Positions 19,736-30,753 are shown, numbered from the stretch's first letter. The stretch is DNA of 64,000 bases from Spodoptera frugiperda (GCF_023101765.2 NC_064233.1:3433501-3497500), one strand, 5' to 3'. A program made the numbers and translations. The notes: generated by a model from the sequence alone, not told the origin.

Positions 19736-20140
19736 CAGATAAAAATAAAAGCAACATATTGTTGCAGGATAATAATATTTCACAGTACCTGAGATAAAAC
19801 ACAAACCGATCGACAAAGAGCTACGTAGAAATACATACATATATATCGCCATGCCTGTCTCCCATCAGGGTACGTAGAGACAACGGAACGGTTGCTGAAC
19901 CTGTCAAGTGGACCAAATGGATGTAGTACAGCACGTAAAGGTGACATGCCACTAGCATTATGTAGTGGACGTCTGAACTTGTAATGAAGTCTAGGAACCA
20001 CTGCGGGAGCTCCTGCTGATGTAGTTTTGTTCAAAATTGTAAAATTGATTGTCAAACCAAGCGCACGACAAAGAGCCACCGATTCTGGTCACCTGGATCT
20101 GATGTTCAGGCATCAAGCACGAGACATAAATGAAGTATCT
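19736..20140 (-). repeat. M13 module with minus-strand ORF
   Basis: A 99-residue minus-strand frame (19780-20079) starts MALCRALGL, where the first bases are box E (20064-20080), and contains PAVVPRLHYKFRRPLHNASG and STYPDGRQAWRYI. This translated string is common in repeat-derived predicted proteins of moths. Copies are at 37.93-38.24 and 63.0-63.2 kb, and a partial copy at 58.06-58.2 kb. A box A form (acagcacgtaaaggt) lies inside near 19927. I consider it a repeat, not a gene. Confidence 0.65.
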
Positions 20141-20144
20141 ACTT

Positions 20145-20410
20145 ACTAGAGCTTACAGCTGACGAGTCACCCGTGGCGGTGAAACACCAGAAAAGATGCG
20201 GAACTCCATATAGACCACGTCGTCACCTTGACGTGCTGTAGACTGAAGAAGACTCTGCCAGCCGACGTCAGCTGTTCCCTCATCTTGAGTATCACTTGTA
20301 GGACGATGTGGTTTTCTATACAGTCTATAGAGTTCCGCAACTTTCTCTAGTATTCCACCGCGTGACTCTTTGACTGTCGAGTCTCTTAACACTTCGGTTT
20401 ACCTTTAACC
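20145..20410 (-). CDS. M1 ORF, 79 residues, copy 2
   Basis: The minus-strand frame (20153-20392) reads MLRDSTVKESRGGILEKVAE, then YRLYRKPHRPTSDTQDEG, then LQSTARQGDDVVYMEFRIFS and ends PRVTRQL. The frame contains the D, C and A box homologues in order (LRD.T, SDTQDEG, STARQGD). I do not recognise a family. The frame is open in seven of eight copies, with only conservative variants (STV or LTA at residues 5-7), so either the copies are recent or the peptide is constrained. It has no signal peptide or membrane segment. Confidence 0.4.
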
Positions 20411-21020
20411 AAGGATGCTTAAAAGCGCAAGAAAATATTGTTCTAGTCCAACAGCATGTCAAGGTGTTAGACACAAGTCCAAGTCAGTAAACGAAACGCG
20501 ACATTCCACACATGTATACAATCCTGTACTGGAGATATTTTAAAAGGACTCACACCTAAATTCGAGCACATTACAAACGCTGACAGAGTTTTCTTCAATC
20601 TACAGCATATCAAAGTGCAAATCCAAAATAAGCGACATGCTTAAAGAATGTGTAACGTAGAAATAAATCTAGATAATTATAAGACGGAATGGAAGCAGTG
20701 ATACACGTTGTGTAGGGAAACATAATATTGACAATACAACTACGAGCCCGCTACTGGATAGTAGAATAACAAATGTCTTACTGCTTGAAGTGGCCAGTGT
20801 ATTACGGACCTGAGTAAACTTTTCAATTATAACCATCGCGACCGTTTTAAACTACAGTCTGAGCCGTAGGACGAGTCGTGAGACATGAAGGTGCTATTGC
20901 AGAGATCAAGACTGGTGCTGTTCTATAGGATCATAGGAAGAACAAGATACAAGAAATACTATGAAAAAGATTTACACAGACTACTCAATCCAATAGAGAC
21001 TGACCTGAGTAGCAGGGTCT
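20411..21020 (+). repeat. M6, aaataaatctagataatta and M11 modules
   Basis: Box A is near 20450 with the full agacacaagtccaag continuation, and tactggagatatttt follows. A box A variant is near 20602 (acagcatatcaaagt). Box D is near 20803, and the 40 bases before it (cttgaagtggccagtgtatt) differ from the copies at 0.36 and 28.86 kb. M11 (actacagtctgagccgtagg) follows. The 64-residue frame at 20885 is repeat-derived. Confidence 0.7.
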
Positions 21021-21860
21021 TGTCTTGCGCTGCACCTCGAGTGCAGACACACACGGAGAAGAATCCAGCAAACAGATAAAAATGTACATCAGTGAGTTCC
21101 AGAACTAAGACATATAAGGGATCTACAACAGATCATGTCATTAGAAAATAAGGACTAACTTATGACCCGATATCGACAGACGAAACGACAGACCTGAGTA
21201 CGTATCGCGACACTGGAGACGCTATGGGTGACAGTTTCATCATGACGGTGAAATACCAAAAAAACTTAGCATGACGACATAGCACTGCTACAAACGACTA
21301 ATGTCGATGCCAGAATATTAAAACAACATGTGGATTCTGTTCAGTGTTGTTCAGCATGTCAAGGTCCAAACATGTTGACTGAGGACACACAAATGTGGGA
21401 ATGACAGACGCAGACGTCCTCGCAGACTCAGGTCTGTTTCAGGTATTTGATCTGACACTCAAATACCTGAAACAGACCTGAGTAGGTAGAGATAGATGCG
21501 CGCACGAAACTTTACTGTATACGATAACTCCAGTAAGTGACGTTTGTAAACGAGTACTTCGTATTTGACTTACAGCACGTTAAGGTACTAACACATAGTA
21601 CGCGACATACATTGTACATGTGTAATGGTTAAGGTAAAATGTGGAGAAACTGTAAACTTCGTTAACAGATATATTTCTCATATTATTATTATTCTTCGTT
21701 AACACATAAAAGAAATAAAAACAAGTTCAGTTATAAACGAACACCTACAGGTGCTCGTTAACATAAATTGAGAGGATTCTTAGGAGCCACAGACTTGAGT
21801 AGGTAGAGATAGATGCGCGCACGAAACTGCTGCAAGCTTCGAGGACATGAAGGCGCTCTT
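21021..21860 (+). repeat. M9, box A-box C pair, hairpin and kinase-type leader without kinase
   Basis: M9 starts near 21025, a box D variant (acagacctgagtacg) is near 21188, and a box A variant near 21352 is followed by gaggacacacaaatgtggg. A perfect 23-base inverted repeat is at 21426-21483. Box D (cagacctgagtagg) and box A (acagcacgttaaggt, near 21571) form the normal kinase leader, but aaatgtggagaaactgtaaac follows instead of kinase sequence. No gene is seen. Confidence 0.7.
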
Positions 21861-22140
21861 ACTTTGAGGATGACTGCCCATGAAGAGAAGCTCGAGGAAG
21901 CCACAGCCACAAATGCACCCCTCGCCTGATATCGCAGAGTTGCAGTCTGAGTACTACGGGCTTTTCATTTATAATGAATCAATATTAAAACATCCACTTC
22001 TGCAACGGCAGGAAGCAAATATTGCACAACACATTCCTACGTGTATTAAACGCATGGTATACGTAGGTACACATCATACGATGCATGCAGTGAATGCATT
22101 GAGTGTAGCGCGCGACTGAGAGCGACTGCGTCTAGTCATC
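21861..22140 (+). CDS. Hypothetical 79-residue ORF
   Basis: The frame at 21880-22119 reads KRSSRKPQPQMHPSPDIAEL and later QRQEANIAQHIPTCIKRMV. The first part (to SEYYG) is repeated at 34.08 and 59.49 kb, where it breaks off. I do not recognise it. It may be a captured exon-like fragment. A coding role is uncertain because only one copy is long. Confidence 0.25.
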
Positions 22141-22742
22141 TGAAAGCTCAATTTGCAGTAATAAAGGTGACTAAAACCTTCCAAATTATAAACATTAAGT
22201 GTCACTTCTAAAGGGAAGATTACTTCTCTCACTCGGAATATAACGTAAACAATCCATCCATGGATATTTCAAACGTACCGGAGTTTTCTGAGAACGGAAC
22301 TGAGCAGCAAGGAGACAAGCTACCTCCATAGCCAGTTGACGCTGACGACGACACAAGACGTTGCGCGAAGCGGGTGATAGTGCATTAGCCCGCTTATGAC
22401 AAATGTTGACTATTGGCAATCTAGTGATACAATACTACTGTCAACCTTATGCCAGTGATCTAAGGACTAACAATGAAATTTGTTATGGAATTCGTTTAAA
22501 GTTAAAAACTCTATTATTGGAGAATTCAGTTATATCGGAGATATACTCAAGATATGGGAACTGTACACCAGTAATACAGTGCAAGCTATGATTTACAGCA
22601 TCACATACAAGTGCTACCAGAATATCTGGTGTCCCAAAATTGTGCTTTAAACTTTTTAATAATAAGCTTAATAAGTGGCTTGCTCAGTACTACAGCATGT
22701 CAAGGTCTTGAATCAAGTCCAAGTCTGTAAACACAGTAATGG
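22141..22742 (+). repeat. Array linker before transposase copy 2
   Basis: It contains a box D variant (acggaactgagcagcaagg) near 22294, box C (atactcaagatatggg) near 22542 and box A (acagcatgtcaaggt) near 22691. From 22500 to 22742 it matches 5030-5250, so the leader of the transposase fragment is duplicated with it. Confidence 0.7.
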
Positions 22743-23352
22743 GTGCGCAGATATGTGGAGACGGGTGGAATTGAAAATTGCCGAGCTGGGCCGAAACCGA
22801 AGGCAAATTCATCTGCTCGGCACTACGACATCGTAGCCAGGCACAAGGCTGATCCGTTTCTTTCAACGTGCACTACAGCAACGGCACTCGATGTCTGCAC
22901 GCAAACTATAAGGAGGCACCTGCACTTTGCTGGTTTAAGGTGCAGGAAACCAGCCAAAAAGATACTTTTATCAAGAATGCACCAGGAACAGCGATTAAAT
23001 TTTGCCAGAAATTTTATAAATTTTGATTGGGAAAATAATGTAGTCATATTTACCGACGAAAAGACTTTCAAGTCGGATAAGGATGGGCGTAAAATATTGT
23101 GGAGAAAGATACAAAAAATGCAACCTCCTTGCAGGACCAGTGGTCGTATTACTGTTACTGTCGGGTATTGGGGTTGGATGTCTTCCCTGGGTCCCGGTGA
23201 GCTCGTGGAAATAGCGGGTCGCAATAACAGTCATGATTACTTGGACATTTTACAAAATGTCATGTTGCCGACTGTGCGGGTTGCTTATCCGCACGAATAC
23301 ATTTATTTCTTGCAAGACAATAGCGCAGTGCATCGTGCACATATCGTACCAG
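22743..23352 (+). pseudogene. Tc1-like transposase, N-terminal and central part, copy 2
   Basis: About 200 residues of a Tc1/mariner DDE transposase are open: TQTIRRHLHFAGLR (helix-turn-helix region), FTDEKTF with the first Asp near residue 105, VGYWGWMSSLGPGELVEI, and QDNSAVHRA with the second Asp near residue 192. It ends at array sequence (ccagtatatctgggtag) just past HIV, losing the DLNPIENLWG part with the catalytic Glu. Family length is about 340 residues. The missing C-terminal half is found separately at 13.1 and 49.4 kb. Confidence 0.9.
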
Positions 23353-23935
23353 TATATCTGGGTAGTTGAACCATAAAAAAGATATCACAGAAATTACCGC
23401 GGAACGGATCTGAGTAACTTTGTCAATAAAATCTATTTTAAATCTGTCCGATCGATGGTTTCCAAATTGTAGGAGTAAAAAAACCGCGAAGTCGGGTGTC
23501 GTATTGCGTGTTGCTAACGAGCAGCAAATAAAGAAGCTTGAGTCCGTAGCAGCGATTCGTACCGCCGGTTTGCGTTTGGAAAAACCAAAAGGTCGTAGGC
23601 CGCGTATCCTCGTCAAGGACGTCCCTGGTTCTATGGAGGACGCCGCGTTTTTGACCTCCCTTTACCGTCAAAACATTAGTGGGGAATTCGAAGTTAAGGA
23701 GCAAGATTTTATTAAATCTTGCAAAATTACCCGCCGTCGTACATTACAAAACGGTCGCAAGTGGATTGGCGTTGGAATAGACGCTAATATTCGTAAACGC
23801 CTAGTTTCAACGAAAGATAAACTTTTTATCGATTGGGCTACCTGCCGTTTCATAGATGATGTCGAGGTAGTCAAGTGTCATTTGTGTCAGTCAGTTCGGC
23901 AGGAAGTAAGGAAACATTGTCAACCCGGGTCACAG
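23353..23935 (+). pseudogene. R1-clade LINE ORF1, C-terminal fragment
   Basis: Array sequence with box D (acggatctgagtaac) runs to about 23447. Then an open frame (23420-23959) carries a gag-like ORF1 segment: SGVVLRVANEQQIKKLES, KGRRPRILVKDVPGSM, FLTSLYRQN, and the beginning of a zinc knuckle, CHLCQ. This pattern fits R1-clade non-LTR retrotransposons of insects. It stops within the first knuckle and is followed immediately by box A at about 23932. In array copies without this fragment, the same place holds only about 20-50 bases. Confidence 0.8.
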
Positions 23936-24959
23936 CACATCAAGGTGATATATAAGTAATTTGTACTAAGTCATGGTGTACACGAAATATCTTTGATGTA
24001 GAAATGGACATAAAGAAAGAGCCTGTAACTTCCAATCCACATTTCACAATTTCTGTGGAAGTTCCTTATTGTACGAATGGAAGGTATTACTGACTCGCAC
24101 CATTTTGTTAAACGTACACAAACAGTTGTGAGGATAGTGCCTAATCTTAGAAACTTCAGAAGCAATACACGACAAAGACCTCTATAATTAATTGAGAAGA
24201 GGAAACATACTACAGGAAGGGTAGCAGATGGACAGACATTGCAAATATTGCACGGAATATTGTCTACGTACCTATTGACAAACATACGTCTCACAATATG
24301 TGTGGCACACTCAGCATAAAAGTGTGAAATAATAGCTTAAATAGCATCGCTAGACCCAACAAAAATAGAGGATATAATATTAAACCAAGATATGGACTAT
24401 GTTCAGTGTTGTACAGCATGTCAAGGTGTTAGACACAAATCCAAGTCCGTAAATGGAAAGTAAGATTCCACACATGAACCAAACAGAATATATAAAGCGT
24501 TTCAATAGAAAACCCTGTCGTTCTCAAGTGATCCAGACAAGAGGGAATGACTGACTCACGTAGTGCGAGTACACTATTTACATATACATAATGCTGAAAT
24601 AATATTTATTGTGAGAACCAAGAAGAAAAAAAGACAAATATTCCCAACAAATGTTAAGCGAACGCCTGCTTGAGGCCTCGGAGTAAATAATTAAACACAA
24701 ATACCAAATTCAAATGATACTCAAGATATGGGAATGACGAGTGATGCAGTTCCGACTAACAGAACTACATCATTACAGTGTTAGACCAGAACCCGTGACG
24801 TACATCGAGGATCTAAGACGTAAGTCCAAGCAACCAAAATCTGAATACTAGGTATGGCAGAAGAAACATGTATAAATGCGGTAGAAATGAGTTTCTTTGA
24901 CAGATTACATTAACGTGTCAACATTTGGATAACGAAATAAGCAATGATAGATTGCGTGG
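23936..24959 (+). repeat. M5 3' part and M10
   Basis: Box A near 23932 leads into the usual M5 3' half (gatatctttgatgtag, caatttctgtggaag). Another box A is near 24413, and box C (gatactcaagatatggg) near 24716 begins M10 with ctaagacgtaagtcc near 24810. The same series occurs at 39.0-40.0 kb. No gene is seen. Confidence 0.75.
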
Positions 24960-25322
24960 TGTAACGTTGCACGTTATTTTGTGAACAAAGAAATAATAAA
25001 TATCACAGCTACCCTATCTAAACAGAGAAAAAAAATAATCTTTACAATATACCTAAATACCCGCGCGCCGCGCGCTGCGATAGCTACCTACCGCGCCACG
25101 GTAACCGGTTTGGCAAACGATCCCCTCCACCTAGACTGCGACTCGCCGCGCTAGTACGTATTATTCTGTGGCGCTGGCGAGGAGCTATATTAGACAACCG
25201 AGTGGAATCATACCAGCTACCACGCAACCGCGAACAGAAGATAGTCACCTATCGTAACAGTGTCTCTAATTACGATTATTTTAATTAATTTAATTTATAA
25301 ATTCAAACAAGTATCCTATTTT
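24960..25322. mobile_element. LTR-like insertion with 4-bp duplication
   Basis: About 363 bases beginning tgtaacgttgc interrupt M10 between attgcgtgg and gatttccacc. The bases gtgg occur on both sides (24956-24959 and 25323-25326). Uninterrupted sites occur at about 30.05, 40.01 and 61.03 kb. The GC-rich first half and the tgtaacg start resemble a solo LTR of a gypsy-type element, but the right end does not finish in the usual CA, so the class is uncertain. Confidence 0.6.
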
Positions 25323-25850
25323 GTGGATTTCCACCTTAGGATACTTGAAATGTATATCAATATAAGAAAGTAAAGGCATAATGTAAGGGATATAAAGATG
25401 TTTATATTATTATGAAACAAAAAGTGTCTTGCGCTGGACCTCGAGTGCAGACACACGGAGAAGAATCCAGCAAACAGATAAACAATCTGTAAGTACGTAG
25501 TGCGATGCTGGAGGCACTATGGGATATATGTTGGCTCAACTAAGACGGTGGAATGGAGATGCCGACATAGCACTGCTACAAACGACTAATGTTAGACACA
25601 AGACCACATTTTAATAAATGTCAAATCGTATGTTTTGGACTGGCATTAAGGAATAATAATAATCATATTTACTTACATACACAACTTTAAATCTCAATGG
25701 ATATTATGAAATAGGTGCGTCAAGCACTGAGTAGTGGTTTATTATAAAATTACATCGACCTACAAGTGACACCCACGATGTGGAAATAATAATATGTTTA
25801 TATAATAAAGATTATCTTTCAAACTGCACCATCAAATAACTTTGCCATAA
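25323..25850 (+). repeat. M10 3' end, M9 and following modules
   Basis: The M10 ending (gatttccaccttaggatac) continues into atataaagatgtttatatt and M9 (gtgtcttgcgctggacc). From about 25600 a stretch with cctacaagtgacacccacg also occurs at 36.28, 40.52 and 42.03 kb. It resembles part of M1 in reverse. No gene is seen. Confidence 0.65.
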
Positions 25851-26610
25851 TGCTTACATATCGGGGGAAGGCATGGCTATACAGGTCACTTCTAACCTTT
25901 TTAGAAAGTCAGCAGTAAGTAGCGTTTGATATGTTGTCAGCCCCGGTATGTGTGTCGCAAGGAGCTGAACCAGTACCAGCCGGAGTCCCTGCTGTGCCGC
26001 GAGCGCACCTCCCCCTACACCAAGTAGCACGAGGAATCAAAACAGCGAGCTATTGTTGACGTGAAAAATGTTCGCAAACGGACCTGAGCAGCAGTAGCGT
26101 GTTACACTATAACACTATATTCGTGCAACCACAACACGGGGAGGTGCAGAATAAATTAAAACAACGTCAATTCTACTTACACTAATTTAATTATGTAGCA
26201 CAAATCGTATAGCACAGAGCGCGCTAGGATACTGGTCTGGCAAATGTATACAAAATCCATCAACAGCACATCAAGTATGAAGAAGAACAGTAGTAGGTGC
26301 AACATCATTTACAGAAGTGAGAATGACCTGACCTGACTAAGGGAGACAGAATAGCTTACAGCTGTCGAGTCACCCGTGGCGGTGAAACACCAGAAAAGAT
26401 GCGGAACTCCATATAGACCACGTCGTCACCTTGACGTGCTGTAGACTGAAGAAGACTCTGCCAGCCGACGTCAGCTGTTCCCTCATCTTGAGTATCACTT
26501 GTAGGACGATGTGGTTTTCTATACAGTCTATAGAGTTCCGCAACTTTCTCTAGTATTCCACCGCGTGACTCTTTGACTGTCGAGTCTCTTAACACCTCGG
26601 TTTACCTTTA
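25851..26610 (+). repeat. M7 followed by M1, copy 3 (79-residue ORF on minus strand)
   Basis: M7 (25851-26280) includes box D near 26078 and box A near 26267. The region before box A (ctggcaaatgtatac) is the second version also seen at 48.2 and 52.03 kb. M1 follows with its minus-strand 79-residue ORF at 26356-26595, identical in sequence type to the 20.2 kb copy (STV variant). A box D with an extra repeat (tgacctgacctgacta) is near 26328. Confidence 0.65.
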
Positions 26611-27560
26611 ACCAAGGATACTAAAAGCAACTAATCCTACAAAATCAAATGAAAAAAACCAAACACAAAACCTCAAATGTTGCAAGCAGAAGATTAATAC
26701 AGTAAGACTCGACATTTCTGGACTAAAAGCTTAAAAATTATGTACTTTAAACTTGAAAACAATAACGAAGAGCCATGACGGACCTGAGTAACAAGGTGGT
26801 GGTGAGGTTTTTAGTCAGTTAAGAGTCTGCCTCACCCAAGGCGGGAGAAGACATTGAAAATGATTCCCATAAAACAAAAAATAATAGTGAAAGAGGTTAC
26901 AAGTGTAGCTGTATGCATTCACCATTTACTTCACCAAACAATCAGACCTCTCATTGAAATGGTTGGCAATAATATCACCAAAGCAACTTTAAACTTTTTA
27001 CGAGTGCACGACAAAGAGCCACCGACACAACACGTATCCGCATTGTTGCAAGCAGAAGATTAATACAGTAAGACTCGACATTTCTAGACAAAGACATTGA
27101 AATTAAGCATTTTGAATTTGGAAGGAATAATGGTTGAGGTAGATCAACGGACCTGAGTAACAAGATATAGATTAACAGATTCATATCCGGCCTCATCTAG
27201 TTATTTATGAGATTGACGTGTAAAAGAGTTACATTGTAACCTATTTGCAAAAATAAATATCATTCAGGAGTAGGAACGGGGTGGTTTTTGGTCAGTTAAG
27301 AGTCTGACACTCCCTCTCACCTAAGGCGAGAGAAGTCATTGGAGATGATTCCCATAAAACAAGAAATAATAGTGAAAGAGGTTACAGGTGTAGCTGTATG
27401 CATTCACCATTTACTTCACCAACTAATCAGACTTCACACCGAAATGTTGGCAATAATAAACACAAGAAACCTTTAAATTTTATTCCAGTGCACGACAAAG
27501 AGCCACCACTATCTTAGACTCTTCTGATCTCCGAGAACTGCTCGACAAAGAGCCACCGAT
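26611..27560 (+). repeat. M12: noctuid-type repeats with LINE-like 3' tails and box E
   Basis: This contains two copies of a repeat with ggtcagttaagagtctg and ccataaaacaa that I recognise as common in noctuid genomes. Box E occurs at 27007-27023 and 27491-27507. At 27187-27270, ccggcctcatctagttattt and aaataaatatcatt match the 3' end of the CR1 LINE at 33.35-33.42 kb. Frames such as 26854-27063 (IVKEVTSVAVCIHHLLHQ) run through the repeat and recur at 44636 and 52900. I do not regard them as genes. Confidence 0.65.
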
Positions 27561-28335
27561 GCAAGTACCTCAATATAAAACAGGGAAACACACTCATCAT
27601 TTTAGCCGTAATAGGGGTGAGCCTATTGCCATATACTGGGCACACTTAACAGTGAAATCGTCTTGCGTCGAAACTAAATTGTCGAACACGGAACGTGAGT
27701 TGGACAAGTATAAGACGTCATCTTGTGTGATAGTGGACAAAAATAGGGTTTCTTCGCTATTCCCTACTACTACTACCATGGACTCAGCAGACATCCGAGT
27801 ACTGCGCGACAAAGAGCCACCGATGCAAGTACCTGAATAAAAACAGGGAAAAATACTCATCATTTTAGCCAAGACGGCTAGCAAGGGTATTTCGCCACCC
27901 GAGCGTACGGCGCATTGCGTTCCGCGCGCGCCTCAAAGAGGAATCAGACCTAGTGCGGTAACGCAGCAAGAGTAGGAACGGATAAATAAATCCACGATTG
28001 TAGAATTAACCCAGCGAGTCACAGGAATTGTCGCGATTTTGGAAGTGAAATCGTCCTGCGTCGAGACAAAATTGTCGAACACGGAACGCGAGTTGGATAA
28101 ATATAAGACGTCATCATGTGTGATAGCGGAAAATAAGCCGGTCAATAATAAAATCTCATATGCCGAATCATTAAAACTGCGTTTGCCCAAGATCGCGCCC
28201 GCGATGGAATCCCGCGCGCCGCTGCCGTGTGTTGTCGCCTACCCCACAACCGAGCGCTCGGCTGATTTCGCGTCGTCGTCGGCGACTAAACATCCGCTTA
28301 TTGAAGGACCGCAAGACTTACACCATGTATAGCAG
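27561..28335 (+). pseudogene. R1-type LINE ORF1, N-terminal fragments in tandem
   Basis: Two related pieces lie next to each other. The first has SSCVETKLSNTERELDKYKT and ends at box E (27805-27821). The second (about 27970-28332) has VELTQRVTGIVAILEVK, the same VETKLSNTERELDKYKT, and KISYAESLKLRLPK. This is typical of the N-terminal coiled part of insect R1-clade ORF1. A third copy is at 45206. They probably belong with the C-terminal part at 23.45 kb, but this cannot be shown from this window. Confidence 0.65.
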
Positions 28336-29680
28336 AAATTTGAAATCCAAATAAACAAAATAAAATAAAATTTACTGTTACATACGTGGTATAGAAATGA
28401 ATGCTAGGTTTGGCTTAAAACATAAAAGTACTTAGAATAAATGCAAAGCAAATGCCTCACTTGAGAAGTAGGTGTAACCTACCTATGTGTGGTATTAGTG
28501 TAATTTCGTAAGGTGTCGAAAGTACGAGAGGTGGTACAGCATGTCAAGGTGTCAGACACAAGTCCAAGTCAGTAAACGAAATGTGACATTCTACACATGT
28601 ACACAATCCTGTACTGGAGATATTTTAAAAGGACTCACACCTAAATTCGAGCACATTACAAACGCTGACAGAGTTTTCTTCAATCTACAGCATATCAAAG
28701 TGTAAATCCAAAATAAGCGACATGCTTAAAGAATGTGTAACGTAGAAATAAATCTAGATAATTATAAGACGGAATGGAAGCAGTGATACACGTTGTGTGG
28801 GGCAGTTCTACAGTACTGACAATACAACTTCGAGCCCGCTACTGGATATACGAAAGACAAATGAGTTATTACAAAAAATGGATTTACGGACCTGAGTAAT
28901 GTTTTCAATTATAACCATCGTGACCGTTTTAAACTACAGTCTGAGCCGTAGGACGAGTCGTGAGACATGAAGGTGCTATTGCAGAGATCAAGACTGGTGC
29001 TGTTCTATAGGATCATAGGAAGAACAAGATACAAGAAATACTATGAAAAAGCTTTATACAGACTACTCAATCCAGTAAAGCAGAGACTGACCTGAGTAGC
29101 AGGGTCTTGTCTTGCGCTGCACCTCGAGTGCAGACATCGGAGAAGAATCCAGCAAACAGATAAATAATCTACATCAGTGAGTTCCAGAACTAAGAAATGT
29201 AAGGGATCTACAACAGATCATGTCATTAGAAAATAAAGATTATTAACTTATGATCAGACCACACTAAATAGGACTGGATTGACGGACCTGAGCACGTATC
29301 ACGACACTGGAGACGCTATGAGTGACAGTTTCATGACGATGAAATACCAGAAACCATAGCATGTCAACATAGCACTGCTACTAAGGACTAATGTCTATGC
29401 CACAATATTAAACCAAGATGTGGATTCTGTTCAGTGTTGTACAGCATGTCAAGGTCCAAACATGTTGACTGAGGACACACAAATGTGGGAATGACAGACG
29501 CAGACGTACGTATCAAGTACAAAATACACAGTACAGTTAAACCAAGATCAGTAAGTTCCAGGAGTAAGTTGGAAATATAAACGAACACCTACAGATGGTC
29601 ATTAACAAGCCAGAAGATCATCTGACACTAAAATACCTGAAACAGACCTGAGTAGGTAGAGATAGATGCGCGCACGAAAC
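28336..29680 (+). repeat. Array modules M6, M11, M9 and box A-C pair
   Basis: Box A is near 28536 and a variant near 28687. Box D is near 28895, preceded by a unique window (gagttattacaaaaaatgg). M11 follows, then M9 near 29109. A second box D (acggacctgagcacg) near 29282 also has a unique window before it (actaaataggactggattg). Box A is near 29441, followed by gaggacacacaaatgtggg. No gene is supported. Confidence 0.75.
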
Positions 29681-30190
29681 TTTACCGTGCAGAGTGCCGT
29701 ACAATATCTATACGGCAACGATGTTTTACACCGGGATCTCAAAACGACCAACATTCTACATTCTTCTAAAAATGGCAGATTTTGGGATGATACTCAAGAT
29801 ATGGGAATGACGAGTGATGCAGTTCCGACTAATAGAACTACATCATTACAGTGTTAGACCAGAACCCGTGACGTACATCAAGGATCTAAGACGTAAGTCC
29901 AAGCAACCAAAATCTGAATACTAGGTATGGCAGAAGGAACATGTATAAATGCGGTAGAAATGAGTTTCTTGAGAATTATGAGTGGAGACACTTTGACAGA
30001 TTACATGAACGTGTCAACGTGTGGAAAACGAAATAAGAAACGATAGATTGGGTGGATTTCCACCTTAGGATACTTGAAATGTATATCAATATAAGACAGC
30101 AGAGGCATAATGAGATATAAAGATGTTTATATTATTATCTATTATCTGAGGCATAATGTAAGGGATATAAAGATGTTTATATTATTATCT
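29681..30190 (+). repeat. Small kinase piece, M10 and duplicated LINE target
   Basis: About 95 bases from 29687 match the kinase module from QSAVQYLY through NILHSS, then jump to box C (gatactcaagatatggg) near 29788. M10 follows. At 30090-30190 the motif gatataaagatgtttatatt occurs twice with short tatc repeats, directly before the LINE. No functional gene. Confidence 0.7.
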
Positions 30191-30753
30191 ATTACTATTA
30201 TCTGACTTTCAAAACAGTCATACCACCTACTGGTTTGTATGACTGTTTTGAAACAGTATTAGATGAAGTACTAAATAAACTCAGTAGTTCAAATAAATTC
30301 ATCATTACTTGTGGCGATTTTAATGTAAATTTGTTAGAAAATTCTAGTTTAAGTACAAAAATTGTAAGTTTATTTGCCTCATTTAACCTCACGAACCTGT
30401 TTCTGGAGCCCACTAGGATAACTCCTACTAGTGCCACTTGCCTAGATAATATTTATACTGACATTGTACCAACTAATAAACAAATAATATCATTGCTTGA
30501 TTCAGATCATTGTGGACAATTAATTTCAATAACAAATAAAGTAAATAAAGTGTCGAAACCACATATTATTGTTAACCCAAAGACTGAAAGACGCATTGAA
30601 ACTTTCAAATCTAAACTCACTGACAAAATACCTTTATTATTAAGGAATAAAAATTCTAATAACTTGTGTGATGAATTTTTTAACATTTACCATACCGAGT
30701 TTAACCCTTTTGCAGTTAGAGGGAATATTTTTCCCACCAATGAAAACCAATAA
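30191..30753 (+). pseudogene. CR1-type LINE, endonuclease part
   Basis: From about 30235 the frame encodes the second half of an apurinic-type endonuclease: FETVLDEVLNKLSSSNKF, GDFNV, an N-L-F-x-P-T segment and SDHCGQ, whose Asp-His is the conserved C-terminal catalytic pair of the family. It is 5'-truncated, and its first bases form an inverted repeat with the sequence before it (30207-30253). A stop at about 30751 and a length change in the linker separate it from the reverse transcriptase. Confidence 0.85.

Noticed and set aside
19780..20079. The minus-strand MALCRALGL frame as a real protein
   Set aside because: The STYPDGRQAWRYI part is repeat sequence seen in many unrelated moth predictions, and the copy at 63.0 kb has lost it.
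26854..27063. The recurrent frame IVKEVTSVAVCIHHLLHQ as a gene family
   Set aside because: It runs through a common noctuid-type dispersed repeat into box E and unrelated sequence, and its length and ends vary with the copy.
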